Source: an uncultured Uliginosibacterium sp. (GTDB taxonomy: Bacteria > Pseudomonadota > Gammaproteobacteria > Burkholderiales > Rhodocyclaceae). Taken from it: a stretch of 36,990 bases of DNA. Shown piece after piece: positions 16,742 to 24,133 of this stretch; position 1 is the stretch's first letter, and every line of letters begins with the position of its first letter. A program made the translations under genes and the position numbers. The stretch lies in NCBI GenBank assembly GCA_945957295.1, contig CAMFLH010000015.1:1-36990 (forward strand), in the 5' to 3' direction. The notes under the pieces were generated by a model, which worked only from the letters and a program-made list of their open reading frames with translations, was not told where the DNA came from and made no database searches.

Positions 16742-18724
16742 ATGCCGGAATCCGGCTTGTCGCGCCAAGCACCCGGGCCTGCGCCGGATACTTTTCCGCG
16801 CCTGCTTGCCGAACATGCCCGTATCCGCGGCGAACGGCCTGCGGTGAGGGAGAAGGAGTTCGGCATCTGGCAGACCTACACCTGGGCCGAGGCCGCCGAG
16901 CAAGTGCGCGCGATCGCTTGCGGCCTGGCCGAGATTGGCTTCAAGCGTGGCGATCGGCTCGCGATCATCGGCGACAACCGGCCGCGGCTCTACTGGTCGA
17001 TCTGTGCGGCACAGGCGCTGGGCGGCATTCCGGTGCCGATGTACCAGGACGCGGTGGCGCAGGAAATGGCCTTCGTGATGGCCGACGCCGAGATCCGTTT
17101 TGCGATCGCGGAGGACCAGGAGCAGGTCGACAAACTGCTCGATGTGCGCAACACGGTGCCCGCCTTGGCGCACATCCTGTACGACGACCCGCGCGGCATG
17201 CGGCACTACGCTCAGGCTGGCCTGTTGTCGCTCGATGCCCTGCAGGCCAGGGGGCTTGAACGCGTGATGCGGGAGCCCGGTTTCTACGATGCGGAAGTTG
17301 CCCAGGGCAGCGGCGCTGACGTGGCGATCATGCTCTACACCTCCGGCACTACCGGCACGCCCAAGGGTGTGATGCTGTCGCACGCCAACCTGCTGGTGAC
17401 TGCGAAGAACGCAGCGGATTTCGACGGTCTCACCGAGCGGGACGAAATCCTCTCCTACCTGCCGATGGCCTGGGTGGGCGACAACATCTTCTCGTGCGCG
17501 CAGGCCTACGTCACCGGCTTCTGCATCAACTGCCCGGAATCGTCCGAAACCGTGATGACCGATCTGCGCGAGATCGGGCCGACCTACTACTTTGCGCCGC
17601 CGCGGGTGTTCGAGAACCTGCTGACCAGCGTGATGATCCGCATGGAAGATGCGGGCGCGATCAAGCGCCGGCTGTTCCATCACTTCATGACGGTCGCCAA
17701 GCGCGTCGGTCCGAAGATCCTGGATGGCGAGACGGTGAGCCTGCTCGATCGTCTTCACTACGGGCTGGGTCAGCTGCTGGTGTATGGCCCCTTGCGCAAT
17801 GTGCTGGGCTTCTCGCGCGTGCGAGTGGGCTACACGGCAGGTGAAGCGATCGGGCCGGAGATCTTCAGCTTCTATCGCTCACTGGGCATCAACCTGAAAC
17901 AGCTCTACGGCCAGACCGAGGGCTGCGTGTTCATCTGCATGCAGCCGCACAACGAGGTGTTCGCCGATACCGTCGGGCCGCCCGCGCCGGGGGTCGAGAT
18001 CCGCATTGCCGACAACGGCGAGGTGCTGTACCGCGGCCCCGGTGTGTTCCAGGCCTACTTCAAGAACCCGGAATCGACCGCCAGCACCAAGACCCCGGAA
18101 GGCTGGGTGCACACCGGCGATGCGGGTTACTTCGACGCGCGCGGCCATCTCAAGATCATCGACCGCGCCAAGGATGTCGGCCGCCTGACCGACGGCAACC
18201 TGTTCGCGCCGAAATACATCGAGAACAAGCTCAAGTTCTTCCCCAACATCAAGGAAGCCGTGGCCTTCGGCGACGGGCGCGGGCAGGTGTGCGCCTTCAT
18301 CAACATCGACATCAGCGCGGTTGGCAATTGGGCCGAGCGTCGCAATCTCGCCTATGCCGGCTACACCGATCTTGCCGGTCGGCCCGAGGTGTATGCGTTG
18401 ATCCGCGACTGCGTCGAACAGGTGAACGCGGACCTGGCGGCCGACGAGAAGATGGCGGCCTGCCAGATCCATCGCTTCCTGATCCTGCATAAGGAACTGG
18501 ATGCCGACGACGGCGAGCTGACGCGCACGCGCAAGGTGCGCCGCCGCTTCATCGAGGAAAAGTACGGCACGCTGATTGAGGCGCTCTACGATGAAACGAA
18601 GACGAGTTGCTACATCGAGACGCAGGTGAAATACGAGGACGGTCGCAGCGGTCTCATCGCGGCGGACCTGCGCATCGAATCCGCGAGGGTCTTCCCGGCG
18701 GCGGTCACGCAGCGGGCCGCATGA
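16742..18724 (+). CDS. Long-chain-type acyl-CoA synthetase (AMP-forming)
   Basis: A 660-residue adenylate-forming ligase that activates a carboxylic acid with ATP and joins it to CoA. The phosphate-binding loop YTSGTTGTPKG is at about 198-208, the adenine/active-site motif YGQTEG near 388, HTGDAG near 459 and the hinge region DRAKDVG near 475. Near the C-terminus LTRTRKVRRRF holds the catalytic-Lys-type residue of the mobile domain. Length and motifs fit the long-chain fatty-acid ligase branch rather than acetate or aryl ligases, but the true substrate is unknown. ATG 16742 was chosen because GAGGAGGG lies just upstream; the earlier in-frame start at 16511 is not supported. Its stop overlaps the start of livG by 4 bp (ATGA), making it the first gene of a ligase-ABC transporter operon, an arrangement I know from other betaproteobacteria. 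Confidence 0.93.
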   Translation: MPESGLSRQAPGPAPDTFPRLLAEHARIRGERPAVREKEFGIWQTYTWAEAAEQVRAIACGLAEIGFKRGDRLAIIGDNRPRLYWSICAAQALGGIPVPMYQDAVAQEMAFVMADAEIRFAIAEDQEQVDKLLDVRNTVPALAHILYDDPRGMRHYAQAGLLSLDALQARGLERVMREPGFYDAEVAQGSGADVAIMLYTSGTTGTPKGVMLSHANLLVTAKNAADFDGLTERDEILSYLPMAWVGDNIFSCAQAYVTGFCINCPESSETVMTDLREIGPTYYFAPPRVFENLLTSVMIRMEDAGAIKRRLFHHFMTVAKRVGPKILDGETVSLLDRLHYGLGQLLVYGPLRNVLGFSRVRVGYTAGEAIGPEIFSFYRSLGINLKQLYGQTEGCVFICMQPHNEVFADTVGPPAPGVEIRIADNGEVLYRGPGVFQAYFKNPESTASTKTPEGWVHTGDAGYFDARGHLKIIDRAKDVGRLTDGNLFAPKYIENKLKFFPNIKEAVAFGDGRGQVCAFINIDISAVGNWAERRNLAYAGYTDLAGRPEVYALIRDCVEQVNADLAADEKMAACQIHRFLILHKELDADDGELTRTRKVRRRFIEEKYGTLIEALYDETKTSCYIETQVKYEDGRSGLIAADLRIESARVFPAAVTQRAA

Positions 18725-19560
18725 CGATGAAGCTCAACGAATTCCAGCAGTCGGTGGGAGATGCCGTGGCGGAAACCGCAGGGCGCAAGATCGGCGATGT
18801 GATCCTGAGCCTTGAACACATCTCGCTCGCTTTCGGTGGTGTGAAGGCGCTCACCGATATCAGCTTCGATGTTCGCGAAGGCGAGATCCGCGCCATCATC
18901 GGCCCCAACGGCGCGGGCAAGAGTTCGATGCTCAACGTCATCAACGGCGTGTATCACCCGCAGCAAGGGCGCATCGTATTTCATGGCACGGAGCGCCGCG
19001 CAATGGAACCGCACAAGGCGGCGCGCCAGGGCATCGCACGCACCTTCCAGAACATTGCGCTGTTCAAGGGCATGAGCGTGCTGGACAACCTGATGACCGG
19101 GCGCGTGACGAAGATGCACCACGGGCTGCTCACGCACCTGCTCGGTTTTGGCCCCGGCCGGCGCGAGGAACTTGCGCACCGGCAGAAGGTGGAGGAAGTG
19201 ATCGACTTCCTCGAGATCCAGCACATCCGCAAAACCCCCGTCGGCCGCCTGCCGTATGGGCTGCAGAAGCGCGTTGAATTGGGCCGCGCGCTGGCGGCCG
19301 AGCCCAGCCTGCTGCTGCTAGACGAACCGATGGCCGGCATGAACGTCGAGGAGAAGGAAGACATGTGCCGCTTCATCCTCGATGTGAACGACCAGATGGG
19401 CACGACCATCGTGCTGATCGAGCACGACATGGGCGTGGTGATGGACATCTCCGATCGCGTGGTCGTGCTCGACTACGGCAAGAAGATCGGCGACGGCGTA
19501 CCGGACGACGTGAAAGCGAATCCGGACGTGATCAAGGCCTACCTTGGCGCCGGGCACTGA
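18721..19560 (+). CDS. livG: Liv-type ABC transporter ATP-binding protein (LivG family)
   Basis: A 279-residue ATPase that powers uptake through the LivH/LivM permease. Walker A GPNGAGKS is at 61-68, the family signature LPYGLQKRVELGRA (in place of LSGGQ) about 175-190, Walker B LLLLDEP just after, and the switch His in LIEHDMG. A ~30-residue N-terminal extension precedes the ABC domain. The ATG at 18721 overlaps the ligase stop, so the two are translated together; a second ATG at 18727 could also serve. LivH begins 13 bp downstream. By family it belongs to hydrophobic amino-acid transporters, but the neighbouring ligase argues for an organic-acid substrate. Confidence 0.93.
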   Translation: MTMKLNEFQQSVGDAVAETAGRKIGDVILSLEHISLAFGGVKALTDISFDVREGEIRAIIGPNGAGKSSMLNVINGVYHPQQGRIVFHGTERRAMEPHKAARQGIARTFQNIALFKGMSVLDNLMTGRVTKMHHGLLTHLLGFGPGRREELAHRQKVEEVIDFLEIQHIRKTPVGRLPYGLQKRVELGRALAAEPSLLLLDEPMAGMNVEEKEDMCRFILDVNDQMGTTIVLIEHDMGVVMDISDRVVVLDYGKKIGDGVPDDVKANPDVIKAYLGAGH

Positions 19561-19572
19561 CAGGGGCAACGC

Positions 19573-20487
19573 ATGCAATTCTTCTTTGAAGCGCTGATCG
19601 GTGGCTTGCTGTCGGGCGTGATGTACTCGCTCGTCGCGCTCGGCTTCGTGCTGATCTACAAAGCTTCCGGCGTATTCAATTTCGCGCAGGGCGCGATGGT
19701 CTTCTTTGCAGCCTTGTCCGTCGTCGGTTTCGCCGGCAAGGGTGTGCCGCTGCCACTCGCGATCGTGCTGGCCTTCGGTGCGATGGTGCTGCTGGGGCTT
19801 GCGACCGAGCGCTTCGTGCTGCGCAAGCTGGTGGGGCAGCCGCCGATCTCGCTCTTCATGGCCACGATCGGGCTGACCTTCTTCATCGAAGGCCTCGCGC
19901 CGATGCTGTGGGGCGACGCGGTGCAGGCGATCGATCTGGGCATTCAGGACGAGCCGATCCCGTGGTTGCTGGAGCGCTTCGACATCGTCGTCAGCCGATT
20001 CGATCTGGTTGCATCCGGTATCGCGGCGGCGCTGGTCGTCGTACTCGCGATCTTCTTCCAGAAGACCCGCATCGGACGTGCGCTGCGCGCCGTGGCGGAC
20101 GACCACCAGGCCGCGCTGTCGATCGGCATTCCGCTTGAACGCATCTGGGCGATCGTGTGGGCGGTTGCCGGTTTCGTCGCGCTGGTGGCGGGCCTGCTGT
20201 GGGGCTCGCGCAACGGCGTGCAGTTCGCGCTCACTTTCACGGCGTTGAAGGCGCTGCCGGTGCTGGTGCTGGGGGGGTTCGATTCGGTTGCAGGCGCGAT
20301 CGTGGGCGGGCTGATCATCGGTGCGTCGGAGAAGCTCGCCGAGATCTACCTGCCGCCGCTGATGCAGGCCGGCTTTGGCGGCAACTTCGGCGGCATCGAG
20401 GGCTGGTTTCCGTATGTGCTGGCGCTGCTGTTCCTGTTGGTCCGGCCGGAGGGCTTATTCGGTGAAAAGCACATCGATCGCGTTTGA
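19573..20487 (+). CDS. livH: Liv-type ABC transporter permease (LivH family)
   Basis: A 304-residue inner-membrane protein, one half of the transport channel. Its first segment holds the conserved GVMYSLVALGFVLIYKASGV and FNFAQGA motifs of LivH. About eight hydrophobic segments are spread through the length, and residues near IGIPLERIWA correspond to the loop that contacts the ATPase. The ATG at 19573 has AGGGGC 5-10 bp upstream and follows livG by 12 bp. The protein ends with LLFLLVRPEGLFGEKHIDRV, the typical C-terminal pattern of the family. Confidence 0.93.
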   Translation: MQFFFEALIGGLLSGVMYSLVALGFVLIYKASGVFNFAQGAMVFFAALSVVGFAGKGVPLPLAIVLAFGAMVLLGLATERFVLRKLVGQPPISLFMATIGLTFFIEGLAPMLWGDAVQAIDLGIQDEPIPWLLERFDIVVSRFDLVASGIAAALVVVLAIFFQKTRIGRALRAVADDHQAALSIGIPLERIWAIVWAVAGFVALVAGLLWGSRNGVQFALTFTALKALPVLVLGGFDSVAGAIVGGLIIGASEKLAEIYLPPLMQAGFGGNFGGIEGWFPYVLALLFLLVRPEGLFGEKHIDRV

Positions 20488-20622
20488 GTCCGCGATGCGT
20501 CCGCCACGCCTGCCAATCCTGCACCTGCGATGCTCGCCGTACTACCTGTACGGCTGCGCTTCTCGCCACTGCCTCGGCGCGCTCGCGACGACGCCTCACG
20601 GACTCAAGAAGGAGTAACGCGA

Positions 20623-21699
20623 ATGCTCTACCGTGAAGCCGGCCAGTTCAAAGCCTCGTTCGCCGAGGACATGCAGATCTTCCCGATCCGGCAAGACAGG
20701 ATCGCGATCGGGCTGTTGCTCGCCTTTGCTTTTCTTGGCGTGCCGCTGTTCGCCAGCGAATACTGGTTTTCGGCGATCCTGATTCCTTTCCTGATCTTCG
20801 CGCTGGCGGCGATCGGGCTCAACATCCTCACCGGCTACTGCGGCCAGCTCTCGCTGGGGACAGCGGCCTTCATGGCGGTCGGGGCTTACGCGGCCTACAA
20901 CTTCCAGCTGCGCGTCGAGGGCATTCCAATCCTCGTTTCCTTCGTGCTGGCGGGCTTCACCGCAGCAGCAGTGGGTGTGCTGTTCGGCCTGCCCAGCCTG
21001 CGCATCAAGGGCTTCTACCTCGCGGTGGCGACGCTCGCTGCGCAGTTCTTCATCGTCTGGGTGCTGACGAAGTTCCCGTGGCTGTCGAACAACTCGTCAT
21101 CGGGCGTGATCTCGGCACAGAAGATCCAGATCCTTGGTTTCGGCTTCGATACGCCGGTCTCCAAGTATCTGCTGGTGCTGGGGATCGTTGTCGTGATGGC
21201 GCTCGCGGCGAAGAACCTCGCGCGCAGCGGCACCGGGCGCGCGTGGATGGCCGTCCGCGACATGGATGTGGCCGCGCAGGTCATCGGCATCCCGCTGATG
21301 CAGACCAAGCTCACGGCTTTCGCGGTGAGTTCCTTCTACAGCGGGGTGGCCGGTGCGCTGTACGCGTTCTGCTACCTCGGCTCGGTAGAGCCTGACGGCT
21401 TCAACCTTGACCTCTCGTTCCGCATACTGTTCATGGTGATCATCGGCGGTGTCGGTACCGTGCTCGGTTCTTTCCTGGGAGCGGCCTTCATCCTGCTGCT
21501 GCCGATCTTCCTCGACAACACCTTGCTGCCGACTGCGCATGCGCTGGGGTTGCCGTTTTCGAATGCCACCGTGTCGCACATCCAGTTCATGCTGTTCGGC
21601 GCGCTGATCATGTTCTTCCTGATCGTCGAACCGCATGGCCTGGCGAGGCTATGGCAGATCACAAAAGAGAAGCTGAGGCTTTGGCCGTTTCCACATTGA
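20623..21699 (+). CDS. livM: Liv-type ABC transporter permease (LivM family)
   Basis: A 358-residue inner-membrane protein, the second half of the channel. Conserved LivM segments are visible: LNILTGYCGQLSLG at about 66-79, FGLPSLRIKGFYLA near 120 and MAVRDMDVAAQVIGIP near 210, the last being the coupling loop to the ATPase. About eight to ten hydrophobic segments are present. ATG 20623 has AAGGAG 8 bp upstream, whereas the longer frame starting at 20530 has none. The 135-bp gap after livH is larger than elsewhere in this operon; I see no terminator in it. Confidence 0.93.
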   Translation: MLYREAGQFKASFAEDMQIFPIRQDRIAIGLLLAFAFLGVPLFASEYWFSAILIPFLIFALAAIGLNILTGYCGQLSLGTAAFMAVGAYAAYNFQLRVEGIPILVSFVLAGFTAAAVGVLFGLPSLRIKGFYLAVATLAAQFFIVWVLTKFPWLSNNSSSGVISAQKIQILGFGFDTPVSKYLLVLGIVVVMALAAKNLARSGTGRAWMAVRDMDVAAQVIGIPLMQTKLTAFAVSSFYSGVAGALYAFCYLGSVEPDGFNLDLSFRILFMVIIGGVGTVLGSFLGAAFILLLPIFLDNTLLPTAHALGLPFSNATVSHIQFMLFGALIMFFLIVEPHGLARLWQITKEKLRLWPFPH

Positions 21700-21757
21700 T
21701 CGGGGGATCGATGCGGGATTGGGCAACACAACGAGAAACACCCGGAGGAGACATCGC

Positions 21758-23077
21758 ATGAAACGCATCGCACTCGCTGTCGCGGCCGCCGCGACCCTGG
21801 CACTGGGCAGCATCGGCACCGCCCATGCGCAGGCCAAGGAGCAGTTTTTCCCGATCCTGTCGTACCGTGTCGGGCCCTATGGCGCGAATGGGCAATCGCT
21901 GTTCGGCGGCATGATCGACTACCTGCAGTACGTGAACATGAAGGGCGGTGTGAACGGGGTCATGATGACCTGGGAGGAGTGCGAAACTGAGTACAACAAC
22001 GCCAAGGGCGTCGAGTGCTACGAGCGCCTCAAGGGCAAGGCGGGCGCGAACTCGGCGCCGGTCTTCCCGCTCTCCACTGGCATTTCCTACGCGCTGGTCG
22101 ACAAGTCCGCGGCCGACAAGATTCCGCTTGCGATGGTGGGTTATGGCCGCACCGATGCGGTCGACGGCTCGGTCTTTCCCTATGCCTTCACGATGGTCGG
22201 CACCTACCAGATGCAGGCCACGGCGATCGTCAAATACCTGAAGGATCAGAACAAGGGCAGCCTGGCCGGCAAGAAGATCGCCTACATGTATCACGACTCT
22301 GCTTACGGCAAGGAGCCGATCGTGGCGCTCGAAGCTGAGGCGCGGGTGAACAAGTTCGAGCTGGTGCAGATCCCGGTCGCACACCCCGGCAACGAGCAGG
22401 GCGCGCAGTGGCTGAAGGTGCGGCAGGAGCGGCCGGATTACGTGATCTTCTGGGGCTGGGGCGTGATGAACCAGACCGCGCTCAAGGCCGCGCAGAAGGT
22501 CGGCTTTCCGCGCGACAAGATCATCGGATCGTGGTGGGCCGGTTCGGAAGAGGACACCGTACCCGCCGGCGAAGCCGCCAAGGGCTACATGAGCGCCACC
22601 TGGAACGTGGCCGGCAAGGATGTGCCGCTGGTCGCCGATATCGAGAAGGTGGTGTACGGCGCTGGCAAGGGCAATCTCAGCGACAAGGCCAAGCTCGGTT
22701 CGGTGCTGTACAACCGCGGTGTGTCCTACGGCATCCTTGCGGTTGAGGCGATCCGCAAGGCGCAGGAGAAGTACGGCAAGGGCAAGACCATGAGCGGCGA
22801 GCAGATCGCCTGGGCAATGGAAAACCTCGATCTGAACGACGCGAAGCTCAAGGCGCTGGGCGCCACCGGCCTGCTGCCGCCGATCAAGACTTCCTGCGAA
22901 GACCACGAGGGCTCCGGCAAGATCAAGCTGCAGCAGTGGGACGGCACGAAGTGGGTGGTAAAGACGGACTGGATCGACGGCAACCGCCAGCTGGTGCACC
23001 CGCTGTTCAAGGCCAGCGCCGCGCAGTTCGCCAAGGACAAGGGCATCACGCCGCGCGACTGCAAGAAGGCGATGTAA
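21758..23077 (+). CDS. Periplasmic substrate-binding protein of the Liv-type transporter
   Basis: A 439-residue type I periplasmic binding protein (LivK-like) that captures the substrate and presents it to LivH/LivM. A signal peptide ends AHAQ at about residue 24. The mature protein has the two-lobe pattern; a Cys pair near residues 75-85 (ECETEYNNAKGVEC) forms a probable disulfide. ATG 21758 has GGAGGAG just upstream. The gene sits between livM and livF, separated from livF by a strong hairpin. The binding pocket cannot be read by eye: the family covers branched-chain amino acids, aromatic acids, amides and fatty-acid-like ligands, and the ligase neighbour favours a carboxylate. Confidence 0.93.
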   Translation: MKRIALAVAAAATLALGSIGTAHAQAKEQFFPILSYRVGPYGANGQSLFGGMIDYLQYVNMKGGVNGVMMTWEECETEYNNAKGVECYERLKGKAGANSAPVFPLSTGISYALVDKSAADKIPLAMVGYGRTDAVDGSVFPYAFTMVGTYQMQATAIVKYLKDQNKGSLAGKKIAYMYHDSAYGKEPIVALEAEARVNKFELVQIPVAHPGNEQGAQWLKVRQERPDYVIFWGWGVMNQTALKAAQKVGFPRDKIIGSWWAGSEEDTVPAGEAAKGYMSATWNVAGKDVPLVADIEKVVYGAGKGNLSDKAKLGSVLYNRGVSYGILAVEAIRKAQEKYGKGKTMSGEQIAWAMENLDLNDAKLKALGATGLLPPIKTSCEDHEGSGKIKLQQWDGTKWVVKTDWIDGNRQLVHPLFKASAAQFAKDKGITPRDCKKAM

Positions 23078-23084
23078 GCCGAGC

Positions 23085-23112
23085 GCCGGCGGCGAGCCCG
23101 ATCGCCGCCGGC
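23085..23112 (+). other. Hairpin between binding-protein gene and livF
   Basis: GCCGGCGGCGA (23085-23095) pairs perfectly with TCGCCGCCGGC (23102-23112) around a 6-base loop. No T-tract follows. It lies 8 bp after the binding-protein stop and could stabilise that mRNA end or reduce read-through, keeping binding protein in excess over LivF. Confidence 0.6.
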
Positions 23113-23138
23113 TATCCGCCACCGTACCGGATCCGTCC

Positions 23139-23972
23139 ATGTCCCAAACCCAGATTGCGCCCCAGCCAGCGAGTGACCGCTACCTCTCGGTCAACAACAT
23201 CGAGGTCATCTACGACCACGTGATTCTGGTGCTCAAGGGCGTGTCGCTCGAAGTGCCGAAGGGCCGCATCGTCGCGCTGCTGGGCGCCAACGGGGCCGGT
23301 AAGAGCACCACATTGAAGGCGATCTCGAACTTGCTCGGCGCCGAGCGGGGCGATGTCACCAAAGGCAGCATCGAATTCGCCGGTACCCGCATCGACCGCC
23401 TTACGCCCGCCGAACTGGTGCGCCGCGGCGTGATCCAGGTGATGGAAGGTCGCCACTGCTTCGGCCATCTGACGATAGAGGAGAACCTGTTGACGGGTGC
23501 CTTCACGCGCAACGGCTCCCGACGGCAACTCGCCGACAAACTCGAAAAGGTCTACACCTACTTCCCGCGGCTCAAGCAGCGGCGCGGCTCACAGGCCGGC
23601 TACACGTCGGGGGGCGAGCAGCAGATGTGTGCGATCGGCCGCGCGTTGATGGCCGAACCCGAGATGATCCTGCTCGATGAGCCGTCGATGGGGCTGGCGC
23701 CGCAGATCGTCGAGGAGATCTTCGAGATCGTGCGCGACCTCAATCAAAAGGAAGGCACCAGCTTCCTGCTCGCCGAGCAGAACACCATGGTCGCCCTGCG
23801 CTATGCGCACTTCGGCTACATCCTCGAATCCGGCCGCGTCGTGATGGAAGGCGACGCCGAAACGCTGCGCAACAACGAGGATGTGAAGGAGTTCTACCTC
23901 GGCCTGTCGAGCACCGGTCGCAAGAGTTTCCGCGACGTCAAACACTATCGCCGGCGCAAGCGCTGGCTGTGA
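23139..23972 (+). CDS. livF: Liv-type ABC transporter ATP-binding protein (LivF family)
   Basis: A 277-residue ATPase, the second energy unit of the transporter. Walker A GANGAGKS is at 49-56, the signature YTSGGEQQM at about 153-161, Walker B MILLDEPS near 176-183, and the switch region LAEQNT just after. The domain ends at about residue 255 with EFYLGL; a basic tail of about 20 residues follows (KSFRDVKHYRRRKRWL), which plain LivF proteins of amino-acid transporters lack. I remember this tail in the ligase-linked subfamily, but that is from memory. It is the last gene of the operon; 161 bp follow before the kinase gene. Confidence 0.92.
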   Translation: MSQTQIAPQPASDRYLSVNNIEVIYDHVILVLKGVSLEVPKGRIVALLGANGAGKSTTLKAISNLLGAERGDVTKGSIEFAGTRIDRLTPAELVRRGVIQVMEGRHCFGHLTIEENLLTGAFTRNGSRRQLADKLEKVYTYFPRLKQRRGSQAGYTSGGEQQMCAIGRALMAEPEMILLDEPSMGLAPQIVEEIFEIVRDLNQKEGTSFLLAEQNTMVALRYAHFGYILESGRVVMEGDAETLRNNEDVKEFYLGLSSTGRKSFRDVKHYRRRKRWL

Positions 23973-24050
23973 CGATTGTCTCTCCGGCTCTACCGCTGCC
24001 GCGATAACGCCTTCGTCGCAAGGGTAGCGCGACAGATGGCGCCTAAGCGC

Positions 24051-24079
24051 TGGCGCGATTGATAGGTGCCGCCTATCAT
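24051..24079 (+). promoter_or_regulatory. Candidate promoter with overlapping palindrome
   Basis: TATCAT at 24074-24079 (5 of 6) is a possible -10, with a poor -35 (TGGCGC, 24051-24056) at 17 bp. The palindrome GATAGG-N5-CCTATC (24061-24077) overlaps it, as an operator would. The start would be near 24085, giving a leader of about 50 bases to the ATG at 24134. Confidence 0.4.
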
Positions 24080-24133
24080 CGAAACGCACCGGGGTGAGCG
24101 CCCTAGGATTTCGACGAACGGGAGGCGAATTCC

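Noticed and set aside
21659-23140. Antisense open frame of 493 codons opposite the binding-protein gene.
   Set aside because: The plus-strand product has a signal peptide, a ribosome site and a clear family. The antisense frame is Arg/His/Leu-rich, as GC-rich shadow frames are.
23973-24133. Sigma-54 promoter (TGGCAC-N5-TTGCA) before the REC-REC-kinase gene.
   Set aside because: TGGCGCG is present, but no TTGC follows at the needed spacing.
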